Shown: positions 14,376 to 26,236, counted from the first letter of the stretch. The stretch: DNA of 64,000 nt from Siphonodentalium dalli (GCA_032622095.1 CP136061.1:5900734-5964733), one strand, 5' to 3'. The notes: a model not told the origin generated them from the sequence alone. A program made the numbers and translations.

Positions 14376-15379
14376 ATCGGTACGGTAGCAATAAAGAGCG
14401 TTTGTCTCACTTACTTTTGTGCGACAAATATTTATAAATAGCTATTACGTGCACAACATTTTAAAGATCGAATGAGACTTGTCTGTTTAAAGCCACGTGG
14501 CGGTTCGCACATAATATTATTCGCAATACCAAAATAGATCGATAAATATCTGAACTACCTTCTGCGAGCATTATGTAAGCCAAACGGACGCATTGGAGTT
14601 AACGGAAATACAAAGTGTCCAAAACACAAAACAGCCATTCGTGCGCGTCACGTGTGTAGTTTTACTAATAGCACCATCAACAAAACACAAATATTTATTT
14701 TACCCACTGAGGCCAGTTATAAAAAGACATGACGACATCTTAATTTAAGTGCCCGTGCCCTTAACAAAGTCTGCCAGCTGCAGTATGACGTAATCAGTGA
14801 CACGTGCTTTTGCGCAGAATGTGTTTTTTTTCCTGGATATACGGGAGTTCCACTTTGTGTCTTGTCTTTTATTGCTAAGACAATAATTCCCGTTATACGA
14901 ACAAATGGTGTTTGTGATTTGCAGTTAATGAATGTCAATAAAGTTAATAACGATATTTATTCTGGGGACTATTTAAATAGTGTCGTTATCATTCAATTTA
15001 GGGATCACGTACATTTGAACATTGATATAAACTGTAGATACGGGATTTATCGAGCTGTCTAAATTGGCCGAAATCATTTGTCCCCCGATAACCAACACTA
15101 ATTACAAATAGTGTCATTTATGGGAATTTTTGGCAATAAAACGAGACTAGAAATGTTATTGTAATATTTTAATATTCACATTAATTGAAAAATGACTTTC
15201 TCAAAGTAACTTATACTTACCTTTACTTAATCTGGAAGCCCGTTATAATGGGCATATTTCCCAATACTCGGTTTCATCTAATTCAATATTTTAATAATAC
15301 ACTTCACGATACACAATCATGGATGGAGATCGTGAGAACGGCCGTCCTATTTTGGAAGATTGACGGTCAGACATCGAAT
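14376..15379. other. No gene or repeat recognised
   Basis: AT-rich unique-looking sequence. Short frames on both strands near 14717-15062 show no recognisable protein and are not supported by splice sites. It probably lies in an upstream intron of the rabenosyn-like gene or in intergenic DNA. Confidence 0.5.
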
Positions 15380-15600
15380 CCCGTCATTAACCGCGTTACA
15401 AAAACGCTACCACGTAGCGGTATTGTCACCGCGTTTGTGCGGTGCATTACCACGTGTCACCGCGGTACCAACATTCGTTACCGCTGGTAGTGCGGTGGTA
15501 CCGTGAACGTCGCGGTGGTACCGTGGTACGCGCGTGGTAGTGCAACCGCGAATCGGCGGTATGTCGCGGTAATGCACCGCGGTATTAACGCATGTACACC
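15380..15600. repeat. GC-rich ACCGC/GCGGT motif cluster
   Basis: A sharply bounded CpG-rich island in AT-rich surroundings. GCGGT and its complement ACCGC recur many times in both orientations, with several GGTACC palindromes, so the stretch can fold on itself extensively. No coding frame is recognisable. It may be a degenerate short tandem or inverted repeat. Confidence 0.6.
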
Positions 15601-16085
15601 TCGTTAAAAAGGGTCGCTTAATTTGAGCAGTGCTGTATGTATTACTGTGATCATATCAATTATCAGTTATAGCTAATCGCTGTCTCCAAGGTATGGGTTA
15701 AACATCTGCCGATCGTGATCTGCCTCACGTTTTGAATTCATAAGCATTGTGTATTTTTTATTTCTTTTTGTGTTCATAAGCGGTTGTAAAACTGCCGTTC
15801 TTCCAAACTTATTACATGAAATGCTACCATTCTCTCACAATTGTGTTTGGACATTATTCATAGTAATTAGAGTGATGATTTGAACATAAAGTTTCCACAT
15901 TTGAACCATTGTTGTATCATTTTAATTGAAATATTACATATCTCCTATTTTTGTTATATAGGCGACTATAGTGCAGGTCAATTTCAATTTTGCCAATGCA
16001 TTTCACCCTGGAGGAAGCCCACTTCGCCCTATTTTTTGTGACAGGGAGAAGTCACTTCGCCCTGAAAATCAGGCCTAGGCTGGTT

Positions 16086-16113
16086 CCTGGTGTGTGTGAG
16101 GGTGTGTGTGTGT

Positions 16114-16153
<40 letters not shown>

Positions 16154-16176
16154 GTATGTGTGTGTGTGTGTGCGTG
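16086..16176. repeat. (TG)n microsatellite
   Basis: An interrupted TG dinucleotide tract. On the minus strand it gives a meaningless His-Thr repeat frame. Confidence 0.9.
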
Positions 16177-16229
16177 CATTCTGAACATTGTTCGAGTCTG
16201 TATTCTGTCATTTTCTGATAATTTTTTTA

Positions 16230-16480
16230 ATACTTGGCACGTATATCAACCAGCATGGGAACCTGTGCACCTCCGATTTTGAGTTCGGTCTGACTCATTT
16301 TGGCGGAGTTATTGCCCTTTTTAAACACATCATCGTACATCCTGGGACATATCGATTGTCCATGTCTCTATTCCGTTATTTTCCAATCAATTTTTTAAAA
16401 ACTTGGCACAGGTGTCAACCAGTATGGGAACCTGTGATTTTGAGTCGGAGTCATTTTCGCAGAGTTATTGCCATTTTTCG
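16230..16480 (+). repeat. Two diverged ~170-bp repeats
   Basis: The block CTTGGCACxxxTxTCAACCAGxATGGGAACCTGTG occurs at about 16233 and 16403, and each copy is followed by GAGTTATTGCC. Similar GAGTTATGGCCCTT-type blocks occur at 24150-24290, 35012-35140, 37970-38100 and 41095-41430, so this is a dispersed family. Confidence 0.55.
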
Positions 16481-16805
16481 ACATAGAAATGTTTTATGTT
16501 TTTGATTTTAGAGTTATTGACCCTTTCTCAACACATTGAAAATGCGCAAAATATTGAGTGAATATGCACTTTGTATCATATTGGTATAATAAATTACTCC
16601 TATAGTTTGTAATAAAGAAATTTGAAACCCATAAATCCTTGAAACCAGCCACCTTCGTCAGTGGACATTTTGGGCAGCGACCATTGGTATTGTCACACAT
16701 CCAGTTTCAATGTCAAGATCCAAATTATGAATGTATATAATGTATATAATGTATATAATGTATACGGTATAACAGTGCCACAGTACTTTAAAGAGTTATA
16801 TATAT

Positions 16806-17057
16806 AAAGTCTACACTACATAGACATGTAAATATTTACTATTTCATAAAGTCTACACTACAGAGACATGTAAATATTTACTATTTCATAAAGTCTACAC
16901 TACATAGACATGTAAATATTTACTATTTCATAAAGTGTACACTACAGAGACATGTAAATATTTACTATTTCATAAAGTCTACACTACAGAGACATGTAAA
17001 TATTTACTATTTCATAAAGTCTACACTACAGAGACATGTAAATATTTACTATTTCAT
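16806..17057 (+). repeat. 42-bp tandem repeat, six copies
   Basis: Six near-identical units starting AAAGTCTACACTACAGAGAC at 16806, 16848, 16890, 16932, 16974 and 17016. They lie in the intron just upstream of the rabenosyn-like exon. Differences are limited to single bases such as TAGACATG against GAGACATG. Confidence 0.92.
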
Positions 17058-17131
17058 TTAGAAATATATCACATCCTGACCTAAGTCTTTTCTACCAAAT
17101 TATTTTAAAATTAGATAATTTTCCTTTTCAG

Positions 17132-17218
17132 CAATGGTGAATCTACTCACTCCCTGCTGGAAGCGACTCAACTCAGAAACAAACTAGTCAAATCGTATGA
17201 ATACATAGATGCAATAAG
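17132..17218 (+). CDS. RBSN: Rabenosyn-5-like exon (internal, partial gene)
   Basis: An 87-bp exon between a good acceptor (TTTTCCTTTTCAG, ending 17131) and a consensus donor (AAG|GTGAGT, GT at 17219). Reading with one leading base gives 28 codons, including HSLLEATQLRNKLVKSYEYI, and ends on two bases of a split codon. Joined to the exon at 23052 the split codon becomes AGT and the frame continues through IDAISKRI. Frame continuity across the splice is the main support. Rabenosyn-5 is a FYVE-domain effector of Rab5 and Rab4 on early endosomes. This exon lies between the FYVE region, which is not in the window, and the Rab-binding coiled coil. The 3' end of the exon is copied ~87 times in the following intron. 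Confidence 0.78.
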
Positions 17219-20200
17219 GTGAGTTGATCATTTAACAAACAGTCAAATCGTATGAATACATAGATGCAATAAGGTGAGTTAATATAACAAACAGTCAAAT
17301 CGTATGAATACATAGATGCAATAAGGTGAGTTGATCATTTAACAAACTAGTCAAATCATATGAATACATAGATGTAATAAGGTGAGTTGATCATTTAACA
17401 AACAGTCAAATCGTATGAATACATAGATGCAATAAGGTGAGTTGATCATTTAACAAACTAGTCAAATCATATGAATACATAGATGTAATAAGGTGAGTTG
17501 ATCATTTAACAAACTAGTCAAATCATATGAATACATAGATGCAATAAGGTGAGTTGATCATTTAACAAACAGTCAAATCATATGAATACATAGATGGAAT
17601 AAGGTGAGTTGATCATTTAACAAACTAGTCAAATCATATGAATACATAGATGCAATAAGGTGAGTTGATCATTTAACAAACAGTCAAATCATATGAATAC
17701 ATAGATGCAATAAGGTGAGTTGATCATTTAACAAACAGTCAAATCGTATGAATACATAGATGCAATAAGGTGAGTTGATCATTTAACAAACAGTCAAATC
17801 GTATGAATACATAGATGCAATAAGGTGAGTTGATCATTTAACAAACTAGTCAAATCATATGAATACATAGATGCAATAAGGTGAGTTGATCATTTAACAA
17901 ACAGTCAAATCATATGAATACATAGATGCAATAAGGTGAGTTGATCATTTAACAAACAGTCAAATCGTATGAATACATAGATGCAATAAGGTGAGTTGAT
18001 CATTTAACAAACAGTCAAATCATATGAATACATAGATGGAATAAGGTGAGTTGATCATTTAACAAACTAGTCAAATCATATGAATACATAGATGCAATAA
18101 GGTGAGTTGATCATTTAACAAACTAGTCAAATCATATGAATACATAGATGCAATAAGGTGAGTTGATCATTTAACAAACTAGTCAAATCATATGAATACA
18201 TAGATGCAATAAGGTGAGTTGATCATTTAACAAACAGTCAAATCATATGAATACATAGATGCAATAAGGTGAGTTGATCATTTAACAAACAGTCAAATCG
18301 TATGAATACATAGATGCAATAAGGTGAGTTGATCATTTAACAAACAGTCAAATCGTATGAATACATAGATGCAATAAGGTGAGTTGATCATTTAACAAAC
18401 AGTCAAATCATATGAATACATAGATGCAATAAGGTGAGTTGATCATTTAACAAACAGTCAAATCGTATGAATACATAGATGCAATAAGGTGAGTTGATCA
18501 TTTAACAAACAGTCAAATCATATGAATACATAGATGGAATAAGGTGAGTTGATCATTTAACAAACTAGTCAAATCATATGAATACATAGATGCAATAAGG
18601 TGAGTTGATCATTTAACAAACAGTCAAATCATATGAATACATAGATGCAATAAGGTGAGTTGATCATTTAACAAACTAGTCAAATCGTATGAATACATAG
18701 ATGCAATAAGGTGAGTTAATATAACAAACAGTCAAATCGTATGAATACATAGATGCAATAAGGTGAGTTGATCATTTAACAAACAGTCAAATCATATGAA
18801 TACATAGATGCAATAAGGTGAGTTGATCATTTAACAAACTAGTCAAATCATATGAATACATAGATGCAATAAGGTGAGTTGATAATTTAACAAACAGTCA
18901 AATCATATGAATACATAGATGCAATAAGGTGAGTTGATCATTTAACAAACTAGTCAAATCATATGAATACATAGATGCAATAAGGTGAGTTGATCATTTA
19001 ACAAACAGTCAAATCATATGAATACATAGATGGAATAAGGTGAGTTGATCATTTAACAAACAGTCAAATCATATGAATACATAGATGGAATAAGGTGAGT
19101 TGATCATTTAACAAACAGTCAAATCATATGAATACATAGATGCAATAAGGTGAGTTGATCATTTAACAAACTAGTCAAATCGTATGAATACATAGATGCA
19201 ATAAGGTGAGTTGATCATTTAACAAACTAGTCAAATCATATGAATACATAGATGCAATAAGGTGAGTTGATCATTTAACAAACAGTCAAATCATATGAAT
19301 ACATAGATGGAATAAGGTGAGTTGATCATTTAACAAACAGTCAAATCATATGAATACATAGATGGAATAAGGTGAGTTGATCATTTAACAAACAGTCAAA
19401 TCATATGAATACATAGATGCAATAAGGTGAGTTGATCATTTAACAAACTAGTCAAATCATATGAATACATAGATGCAATAAGGTGAGTTGATCATTTAAC
19501 AAACAGTCAAATCGTATGAATACATAGATGCAATAAGGTGAGTTGATCATTTAACAAACAGTCAAATCATATGAATACATAGATGCAATAAGGTGAGTTG
19601 ATCATTTAACAAACAGTCAAATCATATGAATACATAGATGCAATAAGGTGAGTTGATCATTTAACAAACTAGTCAAATCGTATGAATACATAGATGGAAT
19701 AAGGTGAGTTGATCATTTAACAAACAGTCAAATCATATGAATACATAGATGCAATAAGGTGAGTTGATCATTTAACAAACAGTCAAATCATATGAATACA
19801 TAGATGCAATAAGGTGAGTTGTTAATTTAACAAACTAGTCAAATCGTATTAATACATAGATGCAATAAGGTGAGTTGTTAATTTAACAAACTAGTCAAAT
19901 CGTATGAATACATAGATGCAATAAGGTGAGTTGATCATTTAACAAACAGTCAAATCATATGAATACATAGATGGAATAAGGTGAGTTGATCATTTAACAA
20001 ACAGTCAAATCATATGAATACATAGATGCAATAAGGTGAGTTGATCATTTAACAAACTAGTCAAATCGTATGAATACATAGATGGAATAAGGTGAGTTGA
20101 TCATTTAACAAACAGTCAAATCATATGAATACATAGATGCAATAAGGTGAGTTGATCATTTAACAAACAGTCAAATCATATGAATACATAGATGCAATAA

Positions 20201-21985
20201 GGTGAGTTGATCATTTAACAAACAGTCAAATCATATGAATACATAGATGCAATAAGGTGAGTTGATCATTTAACAAACTAGTCAAATCGTATGAATACAT
20301 AGATGGAATAAGGTGAGTTGATCATTTAACAAACAGTCAAATCATATGAATACATAGATGGAATAAGGTGAGTTGATCATTTAACAAACAGTCAAATCAT
20401 ATGAATACATAGATGCAATAAGGTGAGTTGATCATTTAACAAACAGTCAAATCATATGAATACATAGATGCAATAAGGTGAGTTGATCATTTAACAAACT
20501 AGTCAAATCGTATGAATACATAGATGGAATAAGGTGAGTTGATCATTTAACAAACAGTCAAATCATATGAATACATAGATGCAATAAGGTGAGTTGATCA
20601 TTTAACAAACAGTCAAATCATATGAATACATAGATGCAATAAGGTGAGTTGATCATTTAACAAACAGTCAAATCATATGAATACATAGATGCAATAAGGT
20701 GAGTTGATCATTTAACAAACAGTCAAATCGTATGAATACATAGATGCAATAAGGTGAATTGATCATTTAACAAACTAGTCAAATCATATGAATACATAGA
20801 TGCAATAAGGTGAATTGATCATTTAACAAACTAGTCAAATCATATGAATACATAGATGCAATAAGGTGAGTTGATCATTTAACAAACAGTCAAATCGTAT
20901 GAATACATAGATGCAATAAGGTGAGTTGATCATTTAACAAACAGTCAAATCATATGAATACATAGACGCAATAAGGTGAGTTGATCATTTAACAAACAGT
21001 CAAATCGTATGAATACATAGATGCAATAAGGTGAGTTGATCATTTAACAAACTAGTCAAATCGTATGAATACATAGATGCAATAAGGTGAGTTGATCATT
21101 TAACAAACAGTCAAATCGTATGAATACATAGATGCAATAAGGTGAATTGATCATTTAACAAACTAGTCAAATCATATGAATACATAGATGCAATAAGGTG
21201 AGTTGATCATTTAACAAACAGTCAAATCATATGAATACATAGATGCAATAAGGTGAGTTGATCATTTAACAAACTAGTCAAATCGTATGAATACATAGAT
21301 GCAATAAGGTGAGTTGATCATTTAACAAACAGTCAAATCGTATGAATACATAGATGCAATAAGGTGAGTTGATCATTTAACAAACAGTCAAATCATATGA
21401 ATACATAGATGCAATAAGGTGAGTTGATCATTTAACAAACAGTCAAATCGTATGAATACATAGATGCAATAAGGTGAGTTGATCATTTAACAAACAGTCA
21501 AATCGTATGAATACATAGATGCAATAAGGTGAGTTGATCATTTAACAAACAGTCAAATCGTATGAATACATAGATGCAATAAGGTGAGTTGTTAATTTAA
21601 CAAACTAGTCAAATCGTATTAATACATAGATGCAATAAGGTGAGTTGATCATTTAACAAACTAGTCAAATCGTATGAATACATAGATGCAATAAGGTGAG
21701 TTGATCATTTAACAAACAGTCAAATCGTATGAATACATAGATGCAATAAGGTGAGTTGATCATTCAACAAACAGTCAAATCGTATGAATACATAGATGCA
21801 ATAAGGTGAGTTGATCATTTAACAAACAGTCAAATCGTATGAATACATAGATGCAATAAGGTGAGTTGATCATTTAACAAACAGTCAAATCGTATGAATA
21901 CATAGATGCAATAAGGTGAGTTGATCATTTAACAAACAGTCAAATCGTATGAATACAATAGATGCAATAAGGTGAGTTGATAATT
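17177..21985 (+). repeat. 55/56-bp minisatellite carrying a consensus 5' splice site
   Basis: About 87 tandem copies. Each unit spans AGTCAAATCGTATGAATACA, TAGATGCAATAAG|GTGAGT and TTGATCATTTAACAAAC. The first copy is the real exon end plus donor at 17218/17219, so the array arose by amplifying an exon-intron junction. Variants are CAGTC or CTAGTC (55 or 56 bp), CGTATG or CATATG, and GATGCA or GATGGA, mixed along the array. Nearly every unit keeps the perfect donor AAG|GTGAGT; a few near 20750-20820 and 21140 have GTGAAT instead. Confidence 0.95.
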
Positions 21986-22155
21986 AACCAACACTATTTT
22001 CTAAGGTTTAAACATCTGCTGATCATGATCGGTCTGTCATTTCCGTTACTTGTCAGGATTCTTCAATATGTGAGATTGTATATGCCGAAACAATGTGTGT
22101 CTTTTTAAATGTTTAAGCATATATGATATCAATATATATTTTTTTCCATTCCCAG

Positions 22156-22204
22156 TGAGAGAATTTCTGGATTTGAATTAGACGCTGACCAACCTCGTCA
22201 GTGA
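22156..22204 (+). CDS. RBSN: Possible alternative terminal exon of rabenosyn-like gene
   Basis: This follows a strong polypyrimidine-AG acceptor (ATTCCCAG, ending 22155). It aligns with the start of the real next exon: after the shared split-codon base it reads ERISGFELDADQPRQ and then TGA. The exon at 23052 reads KRICGFGLDADPPPSP at the same place. If used, it would end the protein before the coiled coil and Rab-binding region. It may be a poison or alternative last exon, or a decaying exon duplicate. Only RNA data would decide. Confidence 0.45.
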
Positions 22205-22895
22205 AAAATAAAATGAAGCTAAAATGGTCAATAAGATTGTATATATGCCCAAACAAATTGCGCCTTTAATCTATTTTAAAGATTTATATTAGTAAGGCCA
22301 AAACAAAAAACTTGTCTGTTTATGATTTCTTGAGTGAAAAAAACCAGGTAGGCAGGTAGGATTTTTTTTCTCCAATTCCATCTATAATGAACCATATTCT
22401 AAAAACAAGATAAAAGTTGGTATTCCCAATACCTTTGTATCCAGTTGCTGAAATTTCTGACAGAAAACTAGTTTTATATCTGACAATTATACCCAGAATA
22501 TACACCAGAGTGATCTGAGTTCCAAGAAGGGACATGAAAATGCTATCTCCCGTGGCTCATGGCACCGCAACACTGTACATGACAACATTGATACATTTTC
22601 ACCTGGCCGTGCGACTCTCAGAACAGAACAGATTTATTCCTGAGATTCATCTGCAACCACAAATACATGTATTTTAATAGAAGTAAATTTATTTTTAAAT
22701 TATCCAACTAAAATTATTGCTGCTTAATGTAAGCATAGTATATAGTATGTATTTAGTGATATAGATGTATTTTACATGTCAATTACATGAATACAAAAAA
22801 AAAAAAATTGTTGCAAATTTTAGAAAACAATTCCAGGTTGGCCCAATTTCGGCAGGTTGGTCGGCAAACCGGAAACACTGATTTTTTTTTGGCAT

Positions 22896-23010
22896 AAGAG
22901 TATATCTGGATTCACTATTCAGACAAGAAGCTGACCCACCTCAGTCACTGAAACATATGCAGGATCGGTGATCAGTGAGATCCTATATGCCTAAACTGAG
23001 TGTGTCCCTT
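22896..23010 (+). pseudogene. Decayed third copy of the exon start
   Basis: This segment contains AAGCTGACCCACCTCAGTCA and GATCAGTGAGATCCTATATG, matching the start of the exon at 23052 and flanking sequence seen near 22046-22110. The acceptor is lost and the frame is broken. Together with 22156-22204 it shows serial local duplication of this exon's beginning. Confidence 0.6.
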
Positions 23011-23051
23011 CAATATATGCACCATAAATAGATTTTCTTCTTTTTTTTTAG

Positions 23052-23577
23052 TAAAAGAATATGTGGATTCGGATTAGATGCTGACCCACCTCCATCACCG
23101 AAACAAGTGAAACTACAAGGATCAGTGAGATTGTACGCCAGTAATTTCATGCAGGATAACATGATCGGATTGCAAGCTCTCCCGACGTCAGAACAATACC
23201 ACGTATTACAGAAAGCGCGGTTAGACGAGCAGGAACGACGGCTGAAGGAGGAGAGGGAATCCGCTCTCGTAGCTCAAGAGATAGAACGGGAACGACTGAA
23301 GAAACTCGAGAATTCGCCCGTGAAGAAAGTAAAAAACAATGAGCGAGAACGCAGTGATTCTCGTGATAGTGTCGGGTCGGGTTGGAAGCCGGCCGGTAAT
23401 GTGGTTTCTCCTGCTAATTCTGATGATCCTCTCGTGCAGCAAATGAATATAATACGCGGGTACATAAAACAGGCGAAACAAGTGCAGAAGTACGACGAGG
23501 TCGACATGTTACAAATGAACCTTAAAGAACTACAGCAGGAGTATCTCCGAAATAAACACAAGCAAGATGAAGCATGA
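23052..23577 (+). CDS. RBSN: Rabenosyn-5-like terminal exon
   Basis: A terminal exon after a long T-rich acceptor (AG at 23050-23051), with 174 codons after the shared split codon and TGA at 23575. The order is a short Pro-rich segment, then LYASNFMQDNMIGLQALPT, a charged coiled coil rich in Glu/Arg/Lys, a Ser-rich linker, and a C-terminal helical hairpin (DPLVQQMNIIRGYIKQAKQ, DEVDMLQMNLKELQQEYLR). The hairpin matches the Rab-binding domain of rabenosyn-5, which links Rab5/Rab4 to endosome recycling. The protein stops soon after this hairpin, whereas the vertebrate protein continues with NPF-rich sequence and a second hairpin. This is therefore a shorter form, or the gene has further exons used alternatively. 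Upstream exons, including the FYVE finger, are outside or hidden in the window. Confidence 0.82.
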
Positions 23578-23695
23578 TCGTAACCAAGCAAGATGAAGAA
23601 TGATTGTAACCAAGCAATATGAAGCATGATCGTAACCAAGCAATATGAAGCGTGAATGTAACCAACCAAGATGAAGCATGATATTGTAACCTTGT
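23555..23695 (+). repeat. ~26-bp repeat in the 3' UTR
   Basis: About five imperfect copies of AAGCAAGATGAAGCATGATC with short spacers. The array starts inside the last codons (KHKQDEA) and runs into the 3' UTR, so the tandem grew from the end of the coding sequence. Further single copies lie at about 24005 and 25791. Confidence 0.8.
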
Positions 23696-23742
23696 TTTGG
23701 TAGTTTTCATGATTAGGTCTAAAAAAAATAGTGTTTTATAAT

Positions 23743-23997
23743 ACCCATATAATATGAGCAGGGGGATGCTCGTATCCAGGGCCTACAGTAGAGGTACCCC
23801 TGTCTTGGACGTCGGTAGTGGATAACTTCACGAATAATGATGTACAGAGCAGTCTACCTTGCGGCAGTTTACAAATGTCAGGATAAGAGTAACAAAAGCA
23901 TAGAATATAACAGTCGAGACTACCTTGGATTAACCAACCTTTATCATATTCCCGTGGGGACCGGGATACGAGCATCCCCTGCTCATATATTATGGGT
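23743..23997. mobile_element. ~255-bp MITE with ~35-bp inverted ends
   Basis: The left end ACCCATATAATATGAGCAGG and the right end read in reverse complement are nearly identical for about 35 bp, through GATGCTCGTATCC. The flanks on both sides are duplicated rabenosyn 3' UTR sequence (GTAGTTTTCATGATTAGGTC at about 23700 and 24040). No coding sequence lies inside. Confidence 0.75.
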
Positions 23998-24001
23998 AAC
24001 A

Positions 24002-24830
24002 TAAAACACAAGCAAGATGAAGCATGGTTGTATCCTTGTTTCAGTAGTTTTCATGATTAGGTCTAAAAAATAGTGCTGTTTCTAGATCTGGTGATCCACC
24101 AACCCTCCTAATATAATTGCCCCCCCCCCCCCCAAAAAAAGGTTTCCAGATGATAACTGTAATTTCTGATCGGATCTGAACCAAATTTGGTATGTCATGT
24201 TATCAGCTCCAAATACAGGTCAAGTACGAATATGGGTTTGCCGGAGTTATGGTCCTTATCGACTTAATATTTGCCCATTATTTTGGGTTCTGGATAACTT
24301 TAATTTTAGTTATCTGATTGTTTTTAAATTCAACTGAATATCTTGATATTTGGTACGTGGTTCAAATTGCAAAAGACAAAGGACAAGTTTGAATTTGGTC
24401 GTGGTCCAATGAATTTTGACACAATTAAAAAAAAATCTATCCTTACTTAAAAGCTACCTTTTCAGGGTACATGTGGTCGGCAACCTTTTATTCTGTATTT
24501 TAAAAATGAACGCAAAGACCAAAAAAACTAAATTGTTTTATCGATCCCTGACTGAGGTAGTAAAACTGCGCTGATTAGTTGCCGATCTGCATTATTTAGA
24601 CCTGAAGTCAGTGCTTTAAGATGGCGGCGAACTTCTGTACATGGGCTACAAGGCTTCCTTATTCCAGCCAATACCTACAGTAATGTGCTCATTATGTCCT
24701 GTTATATCATTTTGTGCTGCCAAGGGGCATATATTCAGAACAAATATATTCCAGATATAAAATAATTAATATTCTTTTTTATTTCCACTTGACAAAGTTA
24801 TGTTTGAGCAATTCCATGAGCTTGCATCTG
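24002..24830. other. No gene; diverged interspersed repeats
   Basis: After a second copy of the rabenosyn 3' flank (24005-24080) there is a poly-C tract and one unit of the dispersed GAGTTATGG family (about 24150-24290). No reading frame with a recognisable product was seen. Confidence 0.5.
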
Positions 24831-24835
24831 TTGTT

Positions 24836-25290
24836 CATCTGTGCATGCGCCATCCATCCGTGACACCCTACAGACCACATTACTCATCTGATCATTACCA
24901 AATTTCATATGGATCTTTTGGGTGACCGCTAGATGGGACCTGTCAAATGTTTCTGAATTTTGTTGAATAACATGGCTGCCAGTGGCCATCTTGGATTTTA
25001 CTCTTTGCATGACTAAATCATTCGGCACACCCTACAGACCACATCCCTCATCCGATCGTCACTAAACTTCAAGGATCTTCTGGGTGACCACAGATGGCCA
25101 TCTTGGATTTCACATTTGAATCTACCGGCACACCCTGCAGTCGACATTTATTGGAGAAATGTTTTCAAAAATTTACAGGCATGTTCAGGATCACTTCTAG
25201 ATGGGAGCTATCAAATTTGAACGATATTCAATCTAAAACTGCAGTGCCATTGATGCTTTCATAAACCTATGTTACCACAAACATCACTAT
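24836..25290 (-). repeat. Degenerate solo copies of the ~160-bp monomer plus tail
   Basis: Two or three diverged monomers (TCTGATCATTACCAAATTTC, AACATGGCTGCCAGTGGCC, CATCTTGGATTTTACTCT) end in a degraded hairpin tail (CAGTGCCATTGATGCTTTC). This is an old dispersed insertion of the same family as the array at the left edge. The strand given follows the long minus-strand frame and is arbitrary. Confidence 0.65.
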
Positions 25291-25344
25291 TTTTTTAGGC
25301 ATATATAAAACATGATTGTTGGCCTGATTATAGCATGTCTGTCA

Positions 25345-25435
25345 TTTGAAGAATGAGGTCCCCAGAGAGTGAATTTAGTGACGCTATCCCGCATAGATAG
25401 CTAGCATCACTAAATTCACCCTCTGGGGACCTCTT
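25345..25435. repeat. Hairpin module GAGGTCCCCAGAG, copy 1
   Basis: A ~90-bp palindrome. GAATGAGGTCCCCAGAGAGT with GAATTTAGTGACG is mirrored by CATCACTAAATTCACCCTCT with GGGGACCT around a loop with GCATAGATAGCTAGC. Other copies or halves lie at about 25660, 26977, 27605, 28311, 30820, 31106, 32388, 35813, 36054, 39632 and 49708. Confidence 0.8.
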
Positions 25436-25499
25436 TCTGCTTAGGCCTCATCTTCATTGGAAAGTTTCTTTATTATCAAATTTCTACAGAAACTTCTTC

Positions 25500-25750
25500 A
25501 CATAGATTCTATTTCTTTTTTAGTTTAGTTCTCTATATCCCTAAATTGGCTGACGACACATTGCATAATCGAGGTTCCCAATGGGTGTACATCACAATAT
25601 TCACCATTTGGGAACTTCAATCTGAGTCTATGTCTCCCATAGCAGATGAGACCATGCAAAATGAGGTTCCCAGAGGGTGAATTTAGTGATGCTAGCCCAC
25701 TATGCAGGATAGCGTCACTAAATTCACCCTCTGGGGACCTCATTCTGTAA
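25500..25750. repeat. Hairpin-module element, copy 2 with side arm
   Basis: The hairpin (25660-25746) is preceded by the arm GGGAACTTCAATCTGAGTCT found beside other copies of the family (26930, and in reverse at 30930 and 35875). It forms part of a larger non-autonomous element. Confidence 0.65.
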
Positions 25751-26043
25751 ATGCGCACTAAACTCAGACTTGATGTAGGCTTGTTCCTGTAGCAAGATGA
25801 AACATAATTGTAGGCTTGTTCGTGTAGTTTTCAGGACTGTTTTCATGAATTATTCCAAACAAAAATTTATGTTCTATTTCCCAGTCGCCTGCCTCCACAT
25901 AAAAATATGGCTCCATGGATGCTTTTTATGGTGCTCGAATTATTATCGTCTGCTCATGTTTGTCTGGGGCTCTGTATGGGTGAAATTATAAAATTGTTAA
26001 AGAATACAAGAACAAATTATTAAAATTGTAAAAAATTGTTAGG

Positions 26044-26112
26044 GCCAATGCATTCTCTTATATATGCGAGGCGACCTATGGTCGACTCGCATATATAAGA
26101 GAATGCATTGGC
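26044..26112. repeat. 69-bp hairpin module (GCCAATGCATTCTC), solo copy
   Basis: A near-perfect palindrome: GCCAATGCATTCTCTTATAT plus GCGAG on each side of a GCGACCTATGGTCGA centre. About 16 copies occur in the window, most as pairs inside TTAA-flanked elements. Confidence 0.9.
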
Positions 26113-26236
26113 ACAGGGTAAAAAAAAATCCCAACTTACGACTGGATTTGATTTGGCGGGTCACATTAATACATGCTCTGCTCGTGTCATAATTATAAAT
26201 CATCCTGCCACTTGACAAAGGATGACCATAGATTTA

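Noticed and set aside
16029-16211. His-Thr-rich minus-strand frame
   Set aside because: Simple translation of a TG/CA microsatellite.
17177-21985. A CRISPR-like appearance: regular short repeats over several kilobases
   Set aside because: There are no unique spacers; the entire unit repeats, and the setting is a eukaryotic intron.
23221-23710. Minus-strand frames of 62-131 codons
   Set aside because: Shadows of the rabenosyn terminal exon and its UTR repeat.
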